DNA of 64,000 bases from Cavia porcellus. Its lineage: Eukaryota > Chordata > Mammalia > Rodentia > Caviidae. Where the stretch lies: assembly GCF_034190915.1 (NCBI RefSeq), contig NW_026947492.1, forward strand, positions 14,328,001 through 14,392,000, in the 5' to 3' direction. Position numbers and translations under genes: made by a program. The first letter of the stretch is position 1, and each line of letters starts with the position of its first letter. Below are positions 55,860 to 64,000 of the stretch, one piece after another. The notes below the pieces were generated by a model. That model had not been told where the DNA came from. It made no database searches and was given only the letters and a program-made list of their open reading frames with translations.

Positions 55860-57480
55860 ACATTCTCTCCAAAAGCAATAGGGAGCTGCTGAAAGATCTA
55901 TCAGGAGCAGCTAGGTCTGATTTGCAGTTCAGAAAGATCACCGTGGAGCAGTCTGGAAAACAAATTAGAGAAGGTTGAGGCTTACGGAGGAGAAGATACG
56001 AGAAAGCATGATTCCAATTCCAAATCACCCGCTCTCAGTGCATCTTTCTTCCCTACCCGGACACCCAACAATGAACAGGGTACTGTCTCTGCACTCAAGG
56101 AACACCTCTGCTCCATAGGCAAAATTTTAAAAGAAGCAAGCATTTACAATGCATAATGACAGACACCACACAAGCTTCCTGGTGGGCCATGAAATGTCAC
56201 CTAATTAAGTTCTAAAAGGAAACAGGCACTGGCAGTATCTGCAGCCAGAGATGAGCAGAAAAGCTGCATTGGAAAGTTCGTTCCAGCCAGAGAGCACAGA
56301 GTTCTGACTGTAAAGAGCAAGAGAGGAAGTGAGGTCATTAGAAAGCCAGGATCTTGATGAGCCCTAAAAAGGCAGTTAGAAGTTAAACCCTTTCGTCAGC
56401 ATTTCAAGGATCCATGAGCATCTTTTCAGAACTTTTAGAAGATCAGTCTGTCTGTGCAAAATCTGGGTTAGAAGATGAGAAAATTGGCTGCGGGTATAGC
56501 CCACTGGTGCAGCATGGTTAGCATGTATGAGTACCTGGGTTAAATTGCCAACCCCTCTCTCCTCCAAAAAAGGATTACAAAATAATAGGCAAGTTCGCCA
56601 TGAAAGTCACTGCTTTTACAGTAACTCAGGGACTAAACATTAGGGTCCTCTAAGATGGTAAATATTGGAGGTAAACGGAAATGGATAGATTTGAAGTATT
56701 TTTCCACACTTGAAAATAAGGGTAAAAGTAAGCATAAGGGGAGTAAATGTGGATAAAGAGTCAATAACAGAGCTTCGACTTCTAGTCTATGCAACTGAAT
56801 GAATAGGAACGCTATCGGCAGAAGGAGAGCAGGTCAGGGAGGAAAAATACTCTCCTTATTTATAGACACACTGAGTTTGAATTGTAGGACATCAACATGG
56901 AGAAACCCAGATAACCACTGGGGCACATTGCTCTGGAGCTCAGGAGAGGTCTGTAATCAGAAAGAGACAGCTGAGAACCACAGGTGTGGTAGCTAAAATC
57001 TCACAGTGGTTGAGGTCAGTCTGGTAGCAGTCAGTGTTTCAATGAAAAATCCTGCAGCAGAAGTCTGGAGAGAACTAACTTTCAAGAACTACCAAAGACT
57101 GGGCTTCATCAAAAGTGCTCAGAAAAACAAGCCAGGGCAGAGAAGCAGAAGCTGGTCTGACTAAGAGCAGGAGAGAAGCACTCAAATAAAGAGCTGATAA
57201 TTACTTAGAATGTAAGATGGACAGAGCTCATCAGTGCCCTGGGGAGGGAAATGAGGAAGAGGAAGAGGAAGGCATCAAGAATGACTGCTAGGTTTCTTGC
57301 CTGGGTGACCAGTGGCCAGTCAGGAGGAGGAGGGGCTCAAGAAACAGCTGTGTGGGCTGCTGGTAGACATCGGGCAAATAACTGTGGAGACTTGGCATTT
57401 AGGAAGGCATGTGGACGTGCCTTCAGCTGGGAAGGTATAACCCCAAGAATAGGAACCCCCCACTTAGAAATAAACACAGT
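55860..57480 (-). mobile_element. L2 LINE, antisense, several fragments
   Basis: 'caatagggagctgctgaaag', 'tctgatttgcagttcagaaa' and 'gatcaccgtggagcagtctg' (55880-55955). Also 'gtttgaattgtaggacatca' (about 56875) and 'aagaatgactgctaggtttc', 'cttgcctgggtgaccagtgg' (57277-57316). Matches reversed L2 ORF2 in more than one segment, so at least two insertions. Confidence 0.6.
56485..56575 (+). mobile_element. Diverged ID-like SINE nested in L2
   Basis: 'ggctgcgggtatagcccact' and 'gagtacctgggttaaattgc' then a short A run. B-box partly kept. Confidence 0.5.
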
Positions 57481-57699
57481 GGGAGGTACCAGCAAGGGAG
57501 ACCATAGAGAACCGAGAACAGGAGGAACTGAGTTTGTCTTTCAAAAGAAAACCTTCTCACTTGTGGCTCCCACAGTGGGATATAGGTCCTTGTGTGTTTT
57601 TGGCCATTGACATGCTCAACTTCTTCGGGCCTTAAAGATTTCACGTGCTTCTAAATTTATCCCAAAGCTTAACACAGGTCCTGGGAGTCCGAATTCCTA

Positions 57700-58240
57700 T
57701 AGTTTCCTAACTTGCCTTTGACTAAAGGACTATCATGGGTTAAAAAAATAAATAAAAAAGTGGACCACTTCATCCAGCAGTGGCTTGAATTTACTTCCTT
57801 TTTTGGAAATACTTCAATCGTTAGGGTTCAGCAGCAATCCATAGCATCCTTCAAGCACTGTTCATCTTCCTTTGCGTGGTGTTGTGAATGGCTCAGCAAG
57901 TGGCCCCATCATTTTCTTGCTAATTAATTTAGGTCTAATTGGTTTCAGCCCATACAACAGTGCAGATTATAAGAGAGGGCAATAGCAGTCATCTTCCACT
58001 AACAGTACCTGCCAGCATCAAAGCCTCCACCATTAAGCAATTCCCTCTGTAGAGGGAAGAGCTCTTAAGAGCTAAACAAAATGAATTAATCCCCCCTCCC
58101 AATTACCTTCAGAAAAATCTCCAAGTGCCGAGAACTCTATCAGAGCACCAGGAAATATTCCATCTTACTATCACCGTTTTAGCATAAAGCGTTCTTAAGA
58201 GAAGTTACCCAATATTTACCAGCCTGCGTGCAGTGCATTG
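57700..58240. promoter_or_regulatory. Candidate conserved non-coding element
   Basis: Repeat-free, evenly complex sequence with 'ttgctaattaatttaggtct', 'aattggtttcagcccataca' and an inverted pair 'tccctctgtagagggaagag' and 'gagctcttaagagct'. Contains TAATTA homeodomain cores. A 71-codon open frame (57712-57927) is not a convincing exon. Conservation is inferred from texture only. Confidence 0.35.
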
Positions 58241-58377
58241 TTAGAAGGATTTCAACTTCTCCAAAAGGCCATCACCTCCATCGGTGCCCCATTCAGGACT
58301 AGCTCTGCTTAGTATTTTAGTCGCAGAACCTAAAGGAGTGCATGTAGATGGTGTCCAGTTAGCACTTGTTATACAAA

Positions 58378-58440
58378 TGAATGAAGAAATAAAGAGAAAG
58401 AGGAAGAGCAGGAAAAGGAAAAGAGAGAAAGGAGGAAAAA
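58378..58440 (+). repeat. Purine-rich tract
   Basis: gaaagaggaagagcaggaaa-type sequence, nearly all A/G. Confidence 0.85.
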
Positions 58441-58479
58441 TTGAATTGTAGAGTTATTCAAATTCAAAAAGTCACATTG

Positions 58480-58640
58480 AAAAAAATTGTACTTAAAGCC
58501 AAGGAGTCTCTGTTCTCTCTGACCTGTATGACTATGAAGAAATCACTTAACCTCTCTGAATTCTTTTTTTCACTTAATACAGTAGCAGTGATGTCTGTAC
58601 CACATACATTAAAGAATTATAATGCAGTAGATAATGAGGT
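58480..58640 (+). mobile_element. MIR SINE
   Basis: 'ctgtatgactatgaagaaat', 'cacttaacctctctgaattc' and 'taaagaattataatgcagta'. Confidence 0.65.
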
Positions 58641-58647
58641 AGAAGCT

Positions 58648-58742
58648 GTGGAGGTAGCATAGAGTGGGGTGCCTGCCTCATATGCACAAAGCTCCAATAG
58701 CAACCTCTAGTATCCACAAAAAGAAACAAAAATAAAACAAAA
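58648..58742 (+). mobile_element. Diverged ID-like SINE
   Basis: 'gaggtagcatagagtggggt', 'gcctgcctcatatgcacaaa' and 'ctctagtatccacaaaaaga' with an A-rich end. Confidence 0.5.
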
Positions 58743-59185
58743 TGGAGTTAATGAATTAGAAGGCATATTATAAACATAAAAATTAGCTGTTGCTATGAAA
58801 GCTGGGCCTTACACTTTAAATTGTTTTGTACAGTGCCTATAGTTAGATCATGTGTATGTGTCTTTTAATATTTGAGTCTGAGCTTACGTATGACTATTAA
58901 TACAAGTTGATGTTTCCAGTGTACAAAGAGAAAGGTGGTTGAGTCACTGTCCAGGCAAAGCTCACAGCTTAGTGTAGGAGACCAACATGAAAACAGAGCA
59001 TGTTACCTTGGAAGTATTCCCACGCGGTGGAAATCTGTCTGAAGGGGTGGCTGTAAGTCACAGGAGGTGAGCAGTTGTTCCGCTGAGCAAGCCAGGGCCA
59101 ATGCAGAAGGTGGTGACAAGAGGGCAAGGTCACAGAGCCTCTGCCAGATAGAGACAGAAGTCTCGGGCTGCTTTAAAAACTTTGC
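58743..59185. other. Unassigned
   Basis: No feature supported. Confidence 0.4.
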
Positions 59186-59189
59186 ATAA

Positions 59190-59385
59190 ATAGGCCAGGT
59201 TTGGTGGCAAAGGCCTGTAATCGTAGCATTCCAGGAGGCTGAGACAGGAGGATCACAAGTTGCAGCCCAGCCTGGGAAGCTTAGAAATGGAGCAAGAACT
59301 TATCATAAGACAAATAATTTTGTAAATGGGGAGATGGTTGTAAAGGCCCAGGGATCACTGCCCAGTATTATGGACAGCTAATTTA
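59190..59385 (+). mobile_element. B1-dID dimeric SINE
   Basis: B1 part 'ggccaggtttggtggcaaag', 'gcctgtaatcgtagcattcc', 'gaggctgagacaggaggatc' and 'gcagcccagcctgggaagct' to about 59285. ID-like part 'ggggagatggttgtaaaggc' and 'ccagggatcactgcccagta' follows. Confidence 0.75.
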
Positions 59386-59469
59386 GGAAGAGTTGCTATA
59401 GGCAGTCAGACAAGGCCAGGCCCTCAAAGGAATCAGTGCAGAAGATAAGAACACACTACAACTGTGGCT

Positions 59470-60012
59470 GGAGGGGCATTCTTTACACAGCAGGCCTCAA
59501 GATAAAGATGGAATGACCAGACCTACATACTTCCTTGAGGGATGCACAGTAGTGATTGACATTCTAAATAGGCATCAGTTACTTAGATAGGAGAGACCAA
59601 GACCTCTTGACTCATCCCTTCCAGGAAGGTCCCTGTTCTTTCCATGTGCACTTGCTATGTGACCTGCTTCCCCACTGGATCAATATTACCAAAGTGACAG
59701 TACTGGTAATTGTATTGATTGATTCTGGTTTTGTGCCACCTTGCACTCACCTCATGACTTAGTACCTACATCGTGATTTTACTCTATATCTTCCCTTGAG
59801 AAGTGGGTCATGGGTGACCCATTTCCTGGTCCCCTCTGTCCCTCTTTGGCAGGAGTTGTCTTTTCCCCAATAAAATTTCCTATTTTAAACCTCTCTTGTT
59901 CCTCAGAATTCATTTTCCAAGTTTGGGGAATATGAACTCAGTACGCGGCACACCTAGCAGGGTGGGAGTAATAACATCTCCCTGCGGTCATTTGGAGGTC
60001 CCGTGTCATTCC
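59470..60012 (+). mobile_element. Endogenous retroviral LTR with adjoining primer-binding site
   Basis: U3-like stretch, then AATAAA at 59869-59874, a U5-like pyrimidine-rich part and, at 59993-60010, tggaggtcccgtgtcatt. That has the form of the TGGAGGTCCC... primer-binding-site region following gammaretroviral LTRs. The left border is approximate. No gag, pol or env reading frame was seen downstream, so this is a solo or 5'-LTR remnant. Class and family uncertain. Confidence 0.4.
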
Positions 60013-61515
60013 TACATCACCAGTACCACAAAATAAAATTGCATCGGTAATATTTTACTGTACCTGTTTTCTCAACTTTCCTTTTACACTCGATATTGTT
60101 TTCCTAGATGTACCCAGAGAGCTGTAAAAGAAGTTCACATATGTCTGTGTGTTTCTTGGTTATCTTCTTATGTGCAAAGTGTCACGTGATTGAAATTAAT
60201 GTCTTAGGGAAACAAAGAAAAGGTACCCAACTGGAGCGAAAGGTTCCAGGAGGCTGAGGCTTTGTTAGATCTGGAGCACACAGAGAAAGGCATCCCAGGT
60301 GGGAATGAGCATTTTGCATCTTGTTTGAACAAAAGGAACCCATACCAGGTTACGAAATGGGATTGAGAAGGTGCTTGGTGCTGCTGGGTGGGAATGTCAA
60401 GGTCGGTGGTAGCAGCCAGTAAGGTGACAGCAACCAAGAGAGACTGGACTCATCTTACCTGCTGCTTGCTGTGTCCTTGAACAATGCCCTGCATGCCTTA
60501 GGAGTGAGCCACACAAGCAAAGATCGATGGAGTCAGGAGACCCCAGGTGCAACAGGCATGGTTGAGCTGGAGCTGCCCGCACCACTGCGCAAGACACATC
60601 CAACAATGTTTAGAGGCCTCTGCTCTGCATCAAGGTGGGAGGCTCCGGGAGCCAAGCCGGTCACGCACAGCCAGCGCTGTGTTCACTTCATTTTCCCAGA
60701 TTCACCAGCAAGTCATCCTTGCGGCACCTTGTACCACATGAAGTCCTAGCTTCAGTCCCAGGATTGAAGGCCAATTGTGTGTTGCTGTGACAGCGAGTAT
60801 TTAAAAGGAAAATAAAGAAGCGACAAGCTACGACACGCTATCATTAAGTAATCATAATTTCTCCCTATATTACGACAATAGATGTCACTCTCTCATCTGG
60901 AAGGCAGGCCACGTATAGAAACACCATGTCAAAAACCTTTTCAGACAAAGAGAGGAGGGGGTGAGTTCATGGGGTACAGAATAGAATATTTTGATGGGTC
61001 TCATCCACCCCACTTCCCACCCCCAACTCCTACATGCTCTGATAAAAGTCAGATCTGTACAAAAACTTCAAAGGCGCCCCAGTCTGACAAACAGTAATAA
61101 AACAAGGAATGGAAGGGGAAAAAAAAGAATCTGCCGAAGCGCACGGAGGAAGCAGGGCTGCCTGATGCTTCTGTTTTAGTAATCAGCAGCTAACTGCAGG
61201 GCACTTCCTCCTAGGGGGAAGCACAGTGTGGGCTGTCAACTGTGAAGGAGCACAGAAGGTCAGGCGGCAGAGGGACTCGGGAGCCTGGAATAAGTGATTG
61301 CACATTCCTCCTGGTGATTTTTCTTCCAACCCTCGTTCCCAACCCCCACCCCCACTCCCAGCCTGCTGCCAGCTCCAGGGCAGGTAGCAGCTCCTCGGCA
61401 ACCCTGTCCCCCTTCACCCAAAGAGAAAGATGTGAGAAGCACAATCCCTCTGTCTGGCCTCACCTTCCCTTCCTCCTCTTACTGGGGGGTGGGGGCCAGG
61501 GAGAACATGCAACAA
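60013..61515. other. Unassigned; overlapping open frames
   Basis: Frames at 60471-60749, 61183-61444 (minus) and 61242-61523 (plus) have no recognised domains. C/G-run rich at about 61340-61360. Confidence 0.4.
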
Positions 61516-61519
61516 GGAA

Positions 61520-61910
61520 ATAGCCTTGGAATCCAGAACATCTGGCTTCTATTCAGACCCCGTCACCAACCTTGGGAGCATATTGAAAGCATTTGGCTGT
61601 CTCAACAGTCTAAAAGGAGCTATTTATTTCAGACTCAACAACCAGCCCAAACATGTGCTTCCATTTGGAAACAATTGGAAGGAAGACGGTTCCTTTTTTT
61701 CTTTTAAGGAGGAAATAACACAGGACTTGCATTCCAGTTACTCTTGCATGAGACACCTGCATGATTTCGTTTTTAATTTACTTCCATAATGTCTCTTCAA
61801 TTTCAACTATCATGACTGGATTCAACTCCCCACTCATGGAGTTATTGAGAGGATTAAGTAACAGCGTCTCCTGAGGACCCAGAGCATTGCCTGACAAACA
61901 TTTTTTCTCC
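61520..61910 (+). mobile_element. MIR-like sequence, split
   Basis: 'ggaatccagaacatctggct' and 'ccccgtcaccaaccttggga' match the MIR left part. 'tattgagaggattaagtaac' and 'cagagcattgcctgacaaac' match the right part. The intervening sequence is not MIR. Confidence 0.5.
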
Positions 61911-63260
61911 ATACAAACCATTTAGATATGGTTTACTCTCTGAACACAAAAGTGCTGGTCTTAAGTACCTCCCAGTGAGATCACTGTAATCACATTGTAT
62001 GTCTCAGTGTTTGGTAAATCCGAAGTGATTTGCTGATTCAGGTTAGCTAGGTGTCACAAGCTCACCATTAGTGAACCAGTAGCCATCGATATTAGAACAA
62101 TACTGCACAATGATATATTAAAGTCAAATACCTTGGTTCCTAAAACCAACCCAAAGGAAACTGGAAGTGAGACAATTCTAGAAAACCACTGGACATTTAT
62201 TTAACCATGTTGATGACCAACATCTCTTAGCATTGACTTACCCACACCCATGTGATTATTGATCTTTGAACCTGTCCTAGACATTGTCTTCCACGTGATC
62301 CATGGTGTTTGCTTTTCTAAATGACATGATAGGAAGCCTCCTTGTTGGCATGATAGTAGACATCTGCTAAATGTGGGGCAAGTGGGGGTCTGGAGCACAA
62401 AGAGGCTGCCTCTCCCTCTGCACCTCTCTAACATACTCCATTCCCTGAAAGCACTCAAGAGGTAGGACCCAAGGTTCCTTTATGTTGTATAATCAGTGGG
62501 AACCCATGTGTCCCCATCAACTTGACAACATTTCCAGAACATTGTTAAATCACCAGGCTTCACTTCTCTAACCAGATGTAAGACAAAGGGCCTCTAAGCC
62601 CAAAGAACAAAGGCTCTCTGTAGCATTTTAGAATGTGCAAGATGCTTTTACTAATACCTTCTCCCATCCTGGTTCTGTCTACTAACACATTTGACAAAAC
62701 TGAGTCTTACCTAAACGGAACAAAGGCGAGCCCAGGACTCCTTACCCAAATCCTCTGCCTTACATCACAGTTTCCAATCAAGTTCATATTGGAAAGGAAT
62801 CCAGGGGGTCCCAAAAATGACACCCTCAGGAGCCCTGGAGAGGCCCTAGAAAAAAGGATTAGTCAACAACCACCCTCAGCAACCTTAGAGAACTTTCTCC
62901 CAGCTGAAGGCTTTGGCCAGGTGATTATACCCCATTTCAATCCCCACTGAATCTTTTGCCTGAAACAGGAGGAAACAAGCCTCAGTGGAAACGGCCGCAG
63001 GGCCCCACCTCCTCAGCATCTCTCACCAAAGCTACAGCTCTGCCTTCCGCTTGGTCCTGCATTTGCCCACAGGACTGAGTGGAGCTACAGTCTGAGCTGC
63101 TCTGAAGCAGGTCACATCTCTGCCCTGCAGTCCCTAGGTCTCCCACCAGGCAACCAACTAAGCCTTCTGGAAGGATTTCTATGTCACCAAAGTGTCATTC
63201 TTCTGTCTCCTGTGGTATTTAGCCAAGCAAAATGAGGAACTATTTCTCCACTGAGATTTT
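61911..63260. other. Unassigned
   Basis: The open frame 62633-62950 has no recognised domain. No repeat assigned. Confidence 0.4.
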
Positions 63261-63269
63261 ATACAGATG

Positions 63270-63535
63270 CTGACTCCACTGGGAAGCATTCTTGAAAGCG
63301 CATCTTCTCCTCCCAACTATGTCCCAGTCAAAGCGAGGGCCACTCCTACCCCTCTACCTGGGCCTTTCCCAGGCCTCAGGACCACACTCTTCCCATTGAA
63401 CTGTGAGTCTGTGTTGTTTGGATGGCATCGCCCCTACCTTATGAAATCAATACTCTACCTTCCACTGTAAAGGTTGTGTTACCTGATATCTTTAATACAA
63501 TTAGTGCTCAGTAATAAAATATGAATGAGTGGTGT
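63270..63535 (+). mobile_element. L2 LINE 3' end, degraded
   Basis: 'acctgggcctttcccaggcc' and the end 'ttagtgctcagtaataaaat', 'atgaatgagtgg' resemble the L2 terminus. Confidence 0.45.
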
Positions 63536-63820
63536 TGTTTAGAAACACCTCTGTAAAAACAAGAGGTTTAAAAAGACATAGAAAAATTAAAGTATTTCTG
63601 TCCAATGATGACATAAGGATTCTATCTTCTGTCTGAAACATTATTTAAACTGCTCTAGTCAAAAAAAAATAACATTCTTCCTAAATTTTTTACAAAATAA
63701 TTAAGAACACTGACAGCAACAGGTAAAAACTGAACCTAAAAAATCTTATGTTTCAGAGTCTCTGACTTAACAATGGATCCTTCCAAAACTCTCATAAAAA
63801 AGTCACTTATGAGTTATTTG
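63536..63820. other. Unassigned AT-rich stretch
   Basis: No feature supported. Confidence 0.4.
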
Positions 63821-63824
63821 TTTG

Positions 63825-63912
63825 TTTTCTTCCTTTGTTACACTGAGGGTTAAACCTAGAACCTTATACGTGCTAGGCAAGCACTCCACAACTGAGTTAC
63901 ATCTCTAACCAC
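63825..63912 (-). mobile_element. ID-type SINE, older
   Basis: Reversed body: 'actgagggttaaacctagaa', 'ccttatacgtgctaggcaag' and 'cactccacaactgagttaca'. Confidence 0.75.
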
Positions 63913-64000
63913 ATAATTTATTTTTCTTTTCCCTAAAGAAACTCCCAAACTGTGTACCAGGCCTTTTAAAACCTAGATCCCTGTCTCCCTGAAACAAAAA

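Overview
This window is nuclear DNA from a placental mammal, almost certainly a rodent. I can support no protein-coding exon, tRNA gene, rRNA or structural RNA gene in it. It reads as intergenic or deep-intronic sequence dominated by interspersed repeats of several ages. The rodent call rests on ID-type (tRNA-derived) SINEs, a B1 with the rodent-type internal quasi-duplication, and B1 monomers fused to ID-like units (the B1-dID arrangement reported from squirrels, dormice, beavers and hystricognaths). No B2, B4 or Alu was seen, which argues against mouse-like rodents and primates. I cannot name the species. The young SINE ends in a GGTACCGATAAAA-type 3' region and should be diagnostic in a repeat library. 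Layout: 1-1520 is an antisense L1 ORF2 fragment and a MaLR LTR broken by a TSD-flanked retroposon. 1520-6480 holds MIRs, an old hAT element, a young SINE and an L2 3' end. 6480-7460 is a GC/CpG-rich block. 9620-14730 is a nearly complete but dead L1 with a monomeric 5' UTR, degraded ORF1 and ORF2, and three nested SINEs. 16320-19280 is an ancient L1M carrying a nested MLT1 LTR, a B1-dID and another copy of the retroposon. 20990-22330 is L1M. 22690-25110 is L2, an LTR-like repeat, MIRs and B1. 25740-25960 is low-repeat sequence with homeodomain-like AT motifs. 27336-28015 is a hAT-like repeat plus a MaLR LTR. 31250-33960 is MIR, an L1M 5' region with a nested hAT, a 73-bp tandem duplication and an inverted retroposon copy. 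35200-41000 is SINEs, MIR, MER5-like and antisense L2. 42290-43840 is L2 and antisense L1M. 45620-46075 is a second CpG-rich block. 46500-57480 is mainly L2, MIR, MLT1 and SINEs with a fourth retroposon copy. 57700-58240 is low-repeat and possibly conserved. 59190-60010 is a B1-dID and a retroviral LTR with an apparent primer-binding site. The rest, to 64000, is MIR/L2 and an ID SINE. The best candidate for something undescribed is a repeat family present four times (839-1301, 18380-18919, 33478-33960 on minus, about 49790-50207). It is built of diverged ~145-bp monomers, ends in TTTAAAATAAA plus an A-rich tail, and is flanked in two copies by 12-14-bp target-site duplications. It was therefore L1-mobilised, yet it has no tRNA, 7SL or 5S head that I can recognise. 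All family assignments were made by eye from remembered consensus similarity. Boundaries of ancient repeats are accurate to tens of bases at best.
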